A model generated the notes under the pieces. That model made no database searches. It was not told the DNA's origin and worked only from the letters and a program-made list of their open reading frames with translations. From CAWDMN01 sp963803155 (GTDB lineage: Bacteria > Acidobacteriota > Terriglobia > Versatilivoradales > Versatilivoraceae), in assembly GCA_963803155.1 (NCBI GenBank), contig CAWDMN010000081.1, positions 1 through 64,000 of the forward strand: a stretch of DNA of 64,000 nucleotides, in the 5' to 3' direction. Made by a program: the position numbers and the translations under genes. This document shows, piece by piece, positions 46,186-54,727 of the stretch. Position 1 is the first letter of the stretch, and every line of letters starts with the position of its first letter.

Positions 46186-46851
46186 TTAATTTACCTGCCT
46201 TCCGTCGAATATCCGGATAACCCGCGTGGTTTTTTCAGCCATGCGTGGATCATGGGTGACCATGACAATGGTCGTTTTCTCCTCTTGATTGAGCTTCATC
46301 AGGATCTCCATGATTTCATCCCCCATTTGGCTGTCCAGATTTCCAGTGGGCTCATCCGCCAGCAGAATGCGCGGTTTCCCCACAATGGCCCTGGCAATGG
46401 CCACGCGCTGCTGCTGTCCGCCGGAAAGCTGGGAGGGAAAATGGAATACACGGGAGGCAAGCCCCACCCGTTCCAATGCTTCCAAAGCCATTTTCCGCCG
46501 CTTGGAACCGGACATATGGCGGTAAAGCAGGGGAATTTCCACGTTGTCCACCACGCTCAGATCGCTGATCAGATGAAAGGTTTGAAAAATAAATCCAACC
46601 TGTTCATTGCGGAGCCGCGCCAGTTCCTTATCGCCGCGGGATGTGATGGGATGGCCGTTGAGCTGAACGGTCCCGGCCGTGGGGATATCCAACAACCCCA
46701 TCACGTTCAGCAGGGTGCTCTTTCCGCAACCGGAAGGCCCCATGATGGAAACAAACTCTCCTTCAGGAATTTCCAGGTTGATGCTGCTCAAAGCCAGGGT
46801 TTCGATTTTGTCGGTTCGGTAAATTTTCTCAATGTTTTTCAGGATAATCAT
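46186..46851 (-). CDS. MacB/LolD-like ABC transporter ATP-binding protein
   Basis: 221 aa. Walker A GPSGCGKST, Q-loop VGFIFQTFHLISDLSV, signature LSGGQQQRVAIARAI, Walker B ILLADEPTGNLD, H-loop VMVTHDPRMAE. The ADEPTGNLD form and length are those of MacB/LolD/FtsE-type ATPases that power FtsX-like permeases without passing substrate through the membrane. Partner of the two permeases and of the membrane fusion protein upstream. Confidence 0.96.
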   Translation of the reverse strand: MIILKNIEKIYRTDKIETLALSSINLEIPEGEFVSIMGPSGCGKSTLLNVMGLLDIPTAGTVQLNGHPITSRGDKELARLRNEQVGFIFQTFHLISDLSVVDNVEIPLLYRHMSGSKRRKMALEALERVGLASRVFHFPSQLSGGQQQRVAIARAIVGKPRILLADEPTGNLDSQMGDEIMEILMKLNQEEKTTIVMVTHDPRMAEKTTRVIRIFDGRQVN

Positions 46852-46935
46852 TGCTTTTTTTCTCCCTTCGGGAAATTAATTGGTCCCTTGGATAGTTCCG
46901 GTCTGAACAAACAGATCAAATCCAGAACCACCGAA

Positions 46936-48180
46936 TTATTTCAATTTCACCTGCTTTAAATTTTGGTAATCCGCCATGTCGGAGATGATGACCTCATCCC
47001 CTTCCAGCAAGCCGCTCACGACTTCAAAAGTATCGAAGTTCGAGATCCCAATGGTGACCGAGGTTTTCACGGCCATATCGTTCCGTACCACGAAAACATT
47101 GTGATTCCCTTCCCCATTGACAAAGGGGCCCCGCTGGATGCGGAAGGCTCGATCCTTATGATCCGTGACGATGAAAACATCAACCCGCAAATTTGCCCGA
47201 AGAGTGCGGCTAGTCTTGTCTTCCAATCCCACTTGCAAGGTCATCACTCCATCTTTGATCGTGGGCAATATATTGGTTATGCTCCCCTGCAGATACATTT
47301 CATCCACTTTCACCTTGACCGGAAGGCCTACCATCAGCTTGGCGGCATAGACATCGGAGATTTTAGCGTCGACGCGGAAGGAATTGAGGTCGGCAATCCG
47401 GGCGATTACGTCTCCCTTGTGCACGGCGCTCCCCTCTTCCAGTACCACCCAGGTCAGCACTCCGTCCCGGTCGGCTCGGGTAGTGGCCAAATCTAATTGG
47501 CGCTGCGCTTCTTCTTGTTCCTGTTGAAGAGTCTTGATTTCCATGGCCAACCCTTCCAACTGGGCCTGGGTCGCTTTGCCCGCATTAACTTTCTCCTCCT
47601 CCAGCTGCTTGACCTCGGTTTGCGCAGTCTCATCCTGCACTTCTGCTCTACGCAGCTGGCCTTCGGAAGTAAGCCCGGCTTCCCAAAGTTTCTGCTGCTG
47701 CTTAAGTTGGAGCTGGAAAGATTTCAGGTCCAATCGCTTCACCACCAGCTGACTTTGCAGCTTGATCAACGTGTCTTCGAGTTCCAGACGCCGTTGGGCC
47801 TGCTGATTTTGTTTGATGGCAAGCAGTTGCTTGATTTTGTTGAGATCCAGGACTGCCTGACTGACATCCAGTTCCAAGATGGCCTCCCCTTTTTTAAGCG
47901 CAGTACCGGGCCGTTTCAAAATCTTCATAACACGACTCTCGATCGGGGAAGAAAGCACCTGTTCGAATTCCGGCACCACGGTCCCGGAGGAGGTCAGGGT
48001 AGCCTCTATCGGCCCGGAATCCACACGGGCAAGGCGGACGCGGCTTCTTGAAACGGAAGGCTGAATCCAACCGGGGATCCAGGCCACCAGTCCTAGCGCC
48101 ACCAACACTGCCGGGATTCCAATAGCCAATCGTTTGATCATTTTGCTTCTGAGATAATTGTCATCAATTGGTCGATCCAT
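46936..48180 (-). CDS. Membrane fusion protein (HlyD/MacA/RND-type periplasmic adaptor)
   Basis: 414 aa from ATG 48180, preceded by GAGGAGGGA; the frame extends to 48243 across the promoter. One N-terminal helix (LAIGIPAVLVALGLVAWI), a lipoyl half-motif (GPIEATLTSSGTVVPEFEQ), a long alpha-hairpin rich in Gln/Glu/Leu (about 95-200), the second lipoyl half (ATTRADRDGVLTWVVLEEGSAV) and beta-barrel domains. It bridges the inner-membrane MacB-like complex to an outer-membrane channel; no TolC-like gene is in the window. First gene of the six-gene block and directly behind a -24/-12 promoter. Confidence 0.93.
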   Translation of the reverse strand: MDRPIDDNYLRSKMIKRLAIGIPAVLVALGLVAWIPGWIQPSVSRSRVRLARVDSGPIEATLTSSGTVVPEFEQVLSSPIESRVMKILKRPGTALKKGEAILELDVSQAVLDLNKIKQLLAIKQNQQAQRRLELEDTLIKLQSQLVVKRLDLKSFQLQLKQQQKLWEAGLTSEGQLRRAEVQDETAQTEVKQLEEEKVNAGKATQAQLEGLAMEIKTLQQEQEEAQRQLDLATTRADRDGVLTWVVLEEGSAVHKGDVIARIADLNSFRVDAKISDVYAAKLMVGLPVKVKVDEMYLQGSITNILPTIKDGVMTLQVGLEDKTSRTLRANLRVDVFIVTDHKDRAFRIQRGPFVNGEGNHNVFVVRNDMAVKTSVTIGISNFDTFEVVSGLLEGDEVIISDMADYQNLKQVKLK

Positions 48181-48204
48181 GATTCCCTCCTCGCCGATGG
48201 ATGT

Positions 48205-48220
48205 TGCAAGCCTCGGGCCA
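48205..48220 (-). promoter_or_regulatory. Sigma-54 (-24/-12) promoter of the export operon
   Basis: On the minus strand TGGCCCGAGGCTTGCA: GG and GC are separated by exactly 10 bases, as sigma-54 requires, with TTGCA at -12 complete. The start would fall near 48194, just before the Shine-Dalgarno of the membrane fusion gene. A sigma-54 activator is encoded in the same block. A small palindrome GCTGA-CGGA-TCAGC at 48389-48402 might be an upstream activator site. Confidence 0.65.
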
Positions 48221-48596
48221 AAATATAAGGTCATATAGATCAATCGTTTATTCTAATTCAGGCCCAGAAAAACGTACAACATCGGACAGGCGGTCGTCCG
48301 GAATCGTACAGTCACTTTGCAGGGCAACGCCGCCGCTCACTTGCCGACGCACCTTACGTCCGGCTACTGACAGTTCGGAGATCCGGCCGCTGACGGATCA
48401 GCTGAAGTGGGCTGGTTGGAAAAGATTTCCCATTTGCTGTTGTCCCTGAAAATGGAAATCTCTGGTTTGATTTTCTAGCCGCGGATTAACGCTGATTTGC
48501 GCGGATGCAATGGGAATGGTTTTTCTTCATTAGTCCGCGCTTCATCCGCGTTCATCCGTGGCTATTATATTTTCCAACAATTAATGTTCAGGGAGG
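48221..48596. other. Upstream region of the export operon
   Basis: No gene. Possible activator sites (see the promoter entry) and, at 48477-48574, an imperfect inverted repeat with arms TAGCCGCGGATTAACGC and GCGTTCATCCGTGGCTA (15 of 17 pairing), an extra GCGCGGAT/ATCCGCG pair inside, typical of dispersed non-coding repeats. Confidence 0.5.
48477..48574. repeat. Imperfect inverted repeat (98 bp)
   Basis: Outer arms pair over 15 of 17 bases and inner GCGCGGAT pairs with ATCCGCG. It lies just beyond the end of the GH38-like gene (stop at 48597). Confidence 0.6.
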
Positions 48597-51239
48597 TCAC
48601 GGGAAGGAAATTTGGAGCAGATAGGTTTCCAGGGCATGGCCGGCGGCTTTGCCCAAAAGCATGTTGTGATCAACTTTGGCATCGTCGATTGCTGTTTCGA
48701 TGTGGGTAGCATGTTTAGCTGCCGCGATTATGTATTTTTTCCATGCCACCTCAAAATTGGAGCTTGCGTCCGATTGATTCCAGACTCTCAGGGCAATTCC
48801 TGCCTGAGTGACTCCGTCCTCGGCGGGTTTGAGCGACCAAAGGAGCACATTGGGATCGCTGATGGAGAGCAGGCTGAACGATTTTTCGTCGAATGAATCC
48901 GCGGTGCCTCTCACCAGGCCTGTTACCAGAGGATTCTGGTGCTCCAAACCGAATCGCATGGCTTGAGCTTGACTGTAGGCTCCATGAGTTTGAAGGGCAA
49001 AACGCTGGAGAAAATAGCTGTCGCCTCCTTGATTGAGAATCCCCAACTTCGCGCCATCGATCTGTCCGCCAACTAAAACATTGATCTGGGGGGTAGCGGA
49101 ATCCAGAGAGGTCAGCGTGCTTCCCCCCGTCTTCAGGAAAAGACAGTCGGAATTAGCCAGTGTCACTCCCCTTTGTCCACTGCTGATGTCGGCAAAATGG
49201 TTGAGCGTGAGCCAGTCATATCGGGCGTGATTGCGGGCATAATGTCCGATGGGTTCAAGTTTGGTCCGAATAACATCCCCCACCTCCTCATGCCAAATGT
49301 CAGGTGAATCTAAATTGAAGCCGAAGGCCCAGACCGGCGGAGCGTCCCCCTGGGAACTGAAGTTCTGCGTAATCTCGTTCTGGATGTCAATGCGATTGGA
49401 GTGGTTATAGAGGGTGATTCTCGTCGTGTGTTTGAGCGGAGTGGGCACATCCCGAACCTTCAGTGTGACAGACACCGGACCCACATTTTCCACCTCCCGC
49501 GTACCCGTACCCTCTCCAAGATCATTCAACCAACGGCCACTGATCTTTCGCCCAAATTCTTGTTGGCTGGTCTTGTCATAAAGACCGGTGATCGATCCAT
49601 TGATCCCAACCTTCAGGGAATAGTATGAGTTGGAAAAAGCGCCGGTCTCCGCATGCACGGATATGCTTCCATGCGCGAGAGCATCGGCCCCTAACCGTAT
49701 TTCAAAAACTTTGTATCCAACGGAAGGCACGCCACGCGCCAGGATTCGAAGAAATTGCCGCTGGTCGCCCATCGTCACGATTTGGGAAGGGGTCTCCTGA
49801 TTAGAGGCGAGATCTATCACATGGACTGGAACCGATCCAGAGTATGGGAAATCAGCTACGTCGGTGCGCTCCCAACTCAATGGATTGAAGACATAGAAGC
49901 GGGGGTTTTGACCGCCTTTCCGGATCAGGCCACCCAAGAGTGAAGAAGCATCGGCTTGAAGATTATCGACATACTTCTCAATCTGAGCGGCCAGCTCTTT
50001 TGCCCACTGTTCGAAGGCTTTGCGCCAGGTATCGTCTCGGTCGCAAGTCCAGTCGTGATTGAAGTAAAGCCCCATATTCATAAACGCCAGATCGCGCGAG
50101 GATTTCCGGTCATCCATGAAATGAGGATTTTTCAAGCTCACTAGGGTAGCCATTGCTTCCGCGGTGCGAAGCTTTTCAATGCTGCGTTTAACACGAGCCG
50201 AGACCTCGGCCATTGAAGCTGGGTAAAGGTCCCATTCATTCCCGAAAGCCGCTGAATAGTAAGGGAACTTGGGGTCTTGAGCGTAAGTTTTTTCAAAATC
50301 CTGGAAGAAATCGATTTCGTTGGAATTGATCACCCGCCGATTGGCTGTACTCTTTTGGCGGGCTGCTTCCTCAAATGCACGGGTCGTGGTTTCAAGCTCA
50401 TCCCCGCCGAAACCAAATGCCGCCTTAACCAGCGGGTAACGCCAAAGGGAATTCTGCTTCGCGTCGGTTTCGAGAAAATCGACAACCGCGGCTGGCCCAG
50501 CTGCAGGAGAGAGGGGCGGATCAAAAAAAGGGATACCGGCGGGGGCTGTGAATTTGTCAAAACGGGCCTCGGCATATTCACCGATGGTATAGGATTTATC
50601 CAGATCAAATCGGCCGGAATTCCATTTGATCAGCAGTCGTCTGCTTTTGTCGTTGCTTTGCCACCAGTAAATCTCATGGTCCCGTTTGTTCTTATAATCG
50701 GACAACCGAGTGACACAACCACAAATAGCCATCCAACAGTATTTGGCCCCGGAGCCAGCGAAAAGTGAACCCACTCCATAGGGCATTGTCTGGTCTTCCA
50801 TGGGTTGAGCCGTGAGGAAGCGCAAATTGTACAACCGCTCAATCCGCCCGGCGTAATACATTCCACGAAGCACCCCCTCGGCGGATTGGGCGCCGTAACA
50901 CAAGGTAATTGGCGTTAATGGCACACTGATGTGGCCGTCTCGGATACGGCGGATGAGGCGGGGAAAATCCCCGGGGTGGTTTCGTTCATACTCCCACATC
51001 CAAAGACTGCCATCACAGTTGAATCGGGCCTGAAAGTCGGCCGGCTGCTGGTCCGTGGCATCAGCCCGATCCAAATAAAATTTAATCATGTGGCCAAATG
51101 CCGTCTTGTAATCAGCAACATTCCCACTCCACAAGTAGTCGGTGTGATCATCGTTGCCGAGGTAAATTCGCGGCACTTCGGCGGCGGAAAGAGGAAGGCA
51201 GAAAATAAACAGACACAACGGAAATAGCGTTTTTCTCAA
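48597..51239 (-). CDS. GH38-like secreted glycosidase (alpha-mannosidase fold)
   Basis: 880 aa with signal peptide KTLFPLCLFIFCLPLSAA. The N-terminal catalytic part shows the GH38 zinc site as HTDYLW (family HxDxxW form) near residue 32, an acidic block AQPMEDQTMPYGVGSLFAGSG where the nucleophile Asp usually sits, and KAAFGFGGDE further on. Then come a three-helix region (about 320-430) and beta-rich C-terminal domains (FYVFNPLSWERTDVADFP, DIQNEITQNFSS). It is diverged from classical mannosidases, so the family is fairly sure but the sugar is not. Clean ATG at 51239. With GH31 and the propeller kinase it suggests glycan degradation. Confidence 0.72.
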   Translation of the reverse strand: MRKTLFPLCLFIFCLPLSAAEVPRIYLGNDDHTDYLWSGNVADYKTAFGHMIKFYLDRADATDQQPADFQARFNCDGSLWMWEYERNHPGDFPRLIRRIRDGHISVPLTPITLCYGAQSAEGVLRGMYYAGRIERLYNLRFLTAQPMEDQTMPYGVGSLFAGSGAKYCWMAICGCVTRLSDYKNKRDHEIYWWQSNDKSRRLLIKWNSGRFDLDKSYTIGEYAEARFDKFTAPAGIPFFDPPLSPAAGPAAVVDFLETDAKQNSLWRYPLVKAAFGFGGDELETTTRAFEEAARQKSTANRRVINSNEIDFFQDFEKTYAQDPKFPYYSAAFGNEWDLYPASMAEVSARVKRSIEKLRTAEAMATLVSLKNPHFMDDRKSSRDLAFMNMGLYFNHDWTCDRDDTWRKAFEQWAKELAAQIEKYVDNLQADASSLLGGLIRKGGQNPRFYVFNPLSWERTDVADFPYSGSVPVHVIDLASNQETPSQIVTMGDQRQFLRILARGVPSVGYKVFEIRLGADALAHGSISVHAETGAFSNSYYSLKVGINGSITGLYDKTSQQEFGRKISGRWLNDLGEGTGTREVENVGPVSVTLKVRDVPTPLKHTTRITLYNHSNRIDIQNEITQNFSSQGDAPPVWAFGFNLDSPDIWHEEVGDVIRTKLEPIGHYARNHARYDWLTLNHFADISSGQRGVTLANSDCLFLKTGGSTLTSLDSATPQINVLVGGQIDGAKLGILNQGGDSYFLQRFALQTHGAYSQAQAMRFGLEHQNPLVTGLVRGTADSFDEKSFSLLSISDPNVLLWSLKPAEDGVTQAGIALRVWNQSDASSNFEVAWKKYIIAAAKHATHIETAIDDAKVDHNMLLGKAAGHALETYLLQISFP

Positions 51240-51515
51240 GTCTTCGCCTCCTCAACATATTAGAGTGTCAGCTGCGGCGTTCTTTTGTCACAGGTAAATG
51301 CTGGTTGGACCTCATCGTTTATCCCAAAGCTAGACAGATCAGACAGGATCTCCCGAATCTCAGACTGGCCCACAATCTTGGCGGATCCTATTTTCGACTG
51401 ACTAAGCTCCAGCGCTGGGAAGGTCAAGGCAAAGAAGTACAAAGCGAAATAGCATCTCAAAAAAAAAGGGTTGGGCGGCCCGTCCAATCGGCCGCCGGGC
51501 ACAAATCCCGCAATT
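51240..51515. other. Gap between GH38-like and beta-lactamase-like genes
   Basis: 276 bp between two minus-strand genes. A plus-strand frame (51305-51526) and a minus one run through it without protein character. It should hold the GH38 promoter; none resolved. Confidence 0.35.
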
Positions 51516-52841
51516 TTACTTCTTAACCGCAAATGGCAGCGGAGTCGCCGGAGGAACCGGCAATGGCTGATACGATTTGATAATGGATTGATAGACCATG
51601 GTCTGAAACCGATCATGCAAGTCTGAGTTTCCGGCCGGCAACAACTGGGTCATCAAGAGAGCCACCATTTTTTCCGTGGGATCCACCCAGTAAGTAGTAT
51701 GGTAGGCGCCTCCCCAGCCGAAAGAACCCACGGTTCCCAACTTGGCGGCTCGGCCAAGGTCCTGAGTAATCCAAAATGCCAGGCCAAAGCCCTGCTCCCC
51801 GAATAGAGAGCCCACCTGGTTGACGGTCATCAACTGTACGCTCTTCGGACTGAGAATCCGCACTCCATCAAGATCCCCGCCCCGCCGCAGCATTTCCAGA
51901 AACCGGCCGTAGTCTTCCGCGGTGGAAAGCAAGCCGGCGCCGCCTGAATAACAGGCCCGCGGACCCTTAAAATAGAGACTTGTTTCAGGCGATTCTTTCA
52001 ACTCCAGCCCGCCTTCTTCTTTGACTCCATATACGGGGGTGAAGCGGTTCAGTTTGTTTTCCGGCAGATAAAAATCAGTATCCACCATTTCCAGCGGCTT
52101 GGTGATGCGAGTCTTAATGAATTCCGCCAAACTCAGGCCGGAGGCTTTTTCCACAACATGGCCCAAGATATCCGTGTTATACCCATAGATAAATTTTTCG
52201 CCGGGTTGGGCGTCAAACGGCAATCCGGCGAGCTTCTTGATCCAATATCCCACCGGTTCAGTTTTATCGGCAAAGAACCAACCATGAATTTTTGCAGCTT
52301 CATACTCCGCTTTGGCTGGACCATCGCCATAGGAGGCACCAGAAGTGTGGGTCATCAAATCCCGGATCGTTATTTCTCTGTTGGCCGGGACTACGCTGTA
52401 GCCTTCTTTTCCTTCCTCTTTTGCCGCCACCTTGGTTTTCTTGAACTCCGGGATATATTTGGAGACTGGATCGGTGAGCAACAGCTTTCCCTCTTCCAAA
52501 AGGATCATGGCGGAAACACTGGTTAAGGCCTTGCTTTGCGAGGCAATCCGGAAGATGGCATCGGCAGGCATCGAAGTCTTCTTGGCCAGATCCAGTGAAC
52601 CATAGTTTTTCAGGTGAACGACGCGCCCATCGCGGATGATGAGAGTCACCAGCCCGGCCACTTTGCCATCCTCCACATATTGGTGCATGGCTTTTTCCAG
52701 GCGTGCCAACCGCCCGGTATCCATTCCCACATCTTCAGGCTTCAATACCCGCGGGAGTTTTGCGGCCCAAGTGGGGAGGGCCCATAAGATCGACAAAAGA
52801 ATTCCAAAACAAATTGAACGGTTCCACGAAACGTTTTTCAT
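51516..52841 (-). CDS. Serine beta-lactamase-like hydrolase (class C/EstB type)
   Basis: 441 aa exported by a signal peptide (SICFGILLSILWALPTWAA). Catalytic Ser-x-x-Lys is SQSK in FRIASQSKALTSVSAMIL; the second motif is Tyr in FIYGYNTDILGHVV, the EstB-like YxxxxDxLG form rather than strict YxN; the third region is GSFGWGGAYHTTYWVDP. LMTHTSG is the common family phrase. Such proteins are mostly esterases or D-amino-acid peptidases; true beta-lactam resistance is not implied. Divergent from tsaE. Confidence 0.92.
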   Translation of the reverse strand: MKNVSWNRSICFGILLSILWALPTWAAKLPRVLKPEDVGMDTGRLARLEKAMHQYVEDGKVAGLVTLIIRDGRVVHLKNYGSLDLAKKTSMPADAIFRIASQSKALTSVSAMILLEEGKLLLTDPVSKYIPEFKKTKVAAKEEGKEGYSVVPANREITIRDLMTHTSGASYGDGPAKAEYEAAKIHGWFFADKTEPVGYWIKKLAGLPFDAQPGEKFIYGYNTDILGHVVEKASGLSLAEFIKTRITKPLEMVDTDFYLPENKLNRFTPVYGVKEEGGLELKESPETSLYFKGPRACYSGGAGLLSTAEDYGRFLEMLRRGGDLDGVRILSPKSVQLMTVNQVGSLFGEQGFGLAFWITQDLGRAAKLGTVGSFGWGGAYHTTYWVDPTEKMVALLMTQLLPAGNSDLHDRFQTMVYQSIIKSYQPLPVPPATPLPFAVKK

Positions 52842-53128
52842 CTCATCTCCTCGTTAAATGGAAATAATAGATAGTCGGATAGGATCGGAGCATTTCTTTT
52901 TTGATTCGGAAATCATCAAACGACAACGAACAGATCGAATTATATAGAGGATTGTTGCCGTTCGGCAACCGCTTGAATTGCGTATGGGATAGAATGGTCC
53001 GTCTCGGGTGAGCCCAAGCACGTCTGGTCGTGGTTTGAGTAGACTGGTTCGAGGAAAAAGGCTTGCTGAATTATCCAGGGCTTGATAGTTTATTTTTTTG
53101 CGGCAACTGGCTGCCCGCACTCTTAATT

Positions 53129-53569
53129 ATGGTTTGGCAAATCCCAATTGAAGACGTTGTTACAAGATCTGCCCAGGAGACATTTCAGCTGGCGCATTCC
53201 CTGGGTGAGAAACTGGATCGTCCGCTGATATTTTTCCTCGAGGGTAGCCTTGGGGCGGGAAAGACTGTATTTGCCAAAGGGTTGATCTGTGGTCTGGGCC
53301 ATCCAGACCCAGATGACATCCCCAGCCCTTCTTTTACGCTGATTAATGAATATGAGTTGCGATTCAAGGTCTACCACATAGACCTCTACCGCATCGAAGG
53401 GAGATTAGACTTGGCCACACTCGGGTTGGAGGAAATATTTTCAACCCCCGCTGTAATCCTGGTGGAGTGGGCCGAAAAGCTGGAAGAAGAATTCCAAGAT
53501 GAGGTTATTGTTGTTAAAATTGAAGATTTGGGGGAGGAGGATCGACGCATCTGCTTTAGGCGGCCATAG
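53129..53569 (+). CDS. tsaE: tRNA threonylcarbamoyladenosine biosynthesis ATPase TsaE
   Basis: About 146 aa from ATG 53129 (the frame opens at 53063). Walker A GSLGAGKTVFAKGL, the block PSPSFTLINEYE, and HIDLYRIEG and VEWAEK further on are all TsaE signatures. With TsaB and TsaD it makes the t6A base at position 37 of ANN-decoding tRNAs. tsaB, often adjacent, is absent here. The Shine-Dalgarno is poor. It heads the rightward group with bshB1 and bshA, though the 190-bp gap makes co-transcription uncertain. Confidence 0.93.
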   Translation: MVWQIPIEDVVTRSAQETFQLAHSLGEKLDRPLIFFLEGSLGAGKTVFAKGLICGLGHPDPDDIPSPSFTLINEYELRFKVYHIDLYRIEGRLDLATLGLEEIFSTPAVILVEWAEKLEEEFQDEVIVVKIEDLGEEDRRICFRRP

Positions 53570-53756
53570 AACCGTTACAGCCATTTTTCATAGGTTGAGC
53601 CGATGGATTCATCGGCCAATAACGGAGGAATTCGTCAGGCATCTTCGATTTACCTATTGCGGACTATTCATTATTCATTGCTCAAATGTTGACTGCGTGA
53701 CTTTCATTATACTTCGTATTGAAAATCAATTTTAAGGATGATTGCACAGAGACAAA

Positions 53757-54491
53757 ATGGCCATGAAACTTGATGTTTTAGTATTCGGCGCTCACCCCGA
53801 TGATGTGGAATTAGCCATGGGCGGAACTTTGGTCAAATTGGCGGCCAGCGGCTATAAAACCGGGGTCATTGATATGGTTCGGGGAGAGTTGGGCAGCCGC
53901 GGCACGCCGGAACAGCGTCTCCGGGAGGCCAAGTGCGCCGCGAAAGTGATGGGATTGGCTTCGCGGGAAAATTTGCGGCTCAAAGATGGACAAGTGTTCA
54001 ACACTCAACCCGCCCGCTTAAAAGTCATCACTGCCTTGCGCCAATATCGCCCTGATCTGGTTTTTACTCATCATTGGGATGACAATCACCCGGATCATGT
54101 CTACACCAGCCGGCTGGTGACCGAATGCTGTTACTTGGCCGGATTGGCCAAAATCAAAACAAAGCATGAGCGGCATCGTCCCAAGAATCTGTTTTTTTTC
54201 AAGCTGCCTCATTATGTGCCTCCCTCTTTTGTTGTGGATATTTCGGAATTCTTCGAGAAGAAGATGGAAGCGGTTCGGTGTTATAAATCGCAGCTTCATG
54301 ATCCCGGTTCAAAGGAACCTCAGACCTATTTGAGCGTGCCGGAATTTCTGCCCAGAGTGGAGAGTGTGCACCGCTATTATGGGTATCTGGTTCGCACGGG
54401 ATTTGCCGAGGCCTTTTATTCCCGGCAACCGCTGGTGGTTCATGATCCCGTGGCCTTTTTCACCGGAAAGAGTTCCAGGCTCCAGGATTGA
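53757..54491 (+). CDS. bshB1: Bacillithiol biosynthesis deacetylase
   Basis: PIG-L-type zinc deacetylase that removes acetyl from GlcNAc-malate, second step of bacillithiol synthesis. About 244 aa from ATG 53757 (MKLDV at 53763 is an alternative). Zinc motif FGAHPDDVELAMGG and the distal THHWDDNHPDHV match the family, as do VDMVRGELGSRGTPEQRLREA and SRLVTECCYLAGLAK, which are diagnostic of BshB1. bshA follows 236 bp downstream. bshC is not in the window. Confidence 0.94.
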   Translation: MAMKLDVLVFGAHPDDVELAMGGTLVKLAASGYKTGVIDMVRGELGSRGTPEQRLREAKCAAKVMGLASRENLRLKDGQVFNTQPARLKVITALRQYRPDLVFTHHWDDNHPDHVYTSRLVTECCYLAGLAKIKTKHERHRPKNLFFFKLPHYVPPSFVVDISEFFEKKMEAVRCYKSQLHDPGSKEPQTYLSVPEFLPRVESVHRYYGYLVRTGFAEAFYSRQPLVVHDPVAFFTGKSSRLQD

Positions 54492-54727
54492 ATTATCAGC
54501 CGAGCCTGGGCTTGATTAGACCCAAAAAAAACGCTGAATCGAGACGCCGGGCACTCCCGGCACTCGGTGTATAAGGCTGGCAAAGAGCGGGATGAGGGCA
54601 TCCCGCCTCCAAGGGCCGCAAATCCAAGAAGCAGGCCCAACTCGTCATTTTTATAATCTTGTCTTGACGGCTTGGTCGTCTTGGATATGAATATCTAAAT
54701 CATTTAGCCCTCATTAATTCCCAGACT
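54492..54727. other. bshB1-bshA spacer with a hairpin
   Basis: Perfect hairpin GCGGGATG-AGGG-CATCCCGC at 54587-54606, no following T-run. Otherwise featureless; TATGAATATCTAAAT near 54690 is AT-rich and could hold a bshA promoter. Confidence 0.4.

Noticed and set aside
54587..54606. Intrinsic terminator after bshB1
   Set aside because: The hairpin is perfect but not followed by a T-run, so it was kept only as a hairpin.
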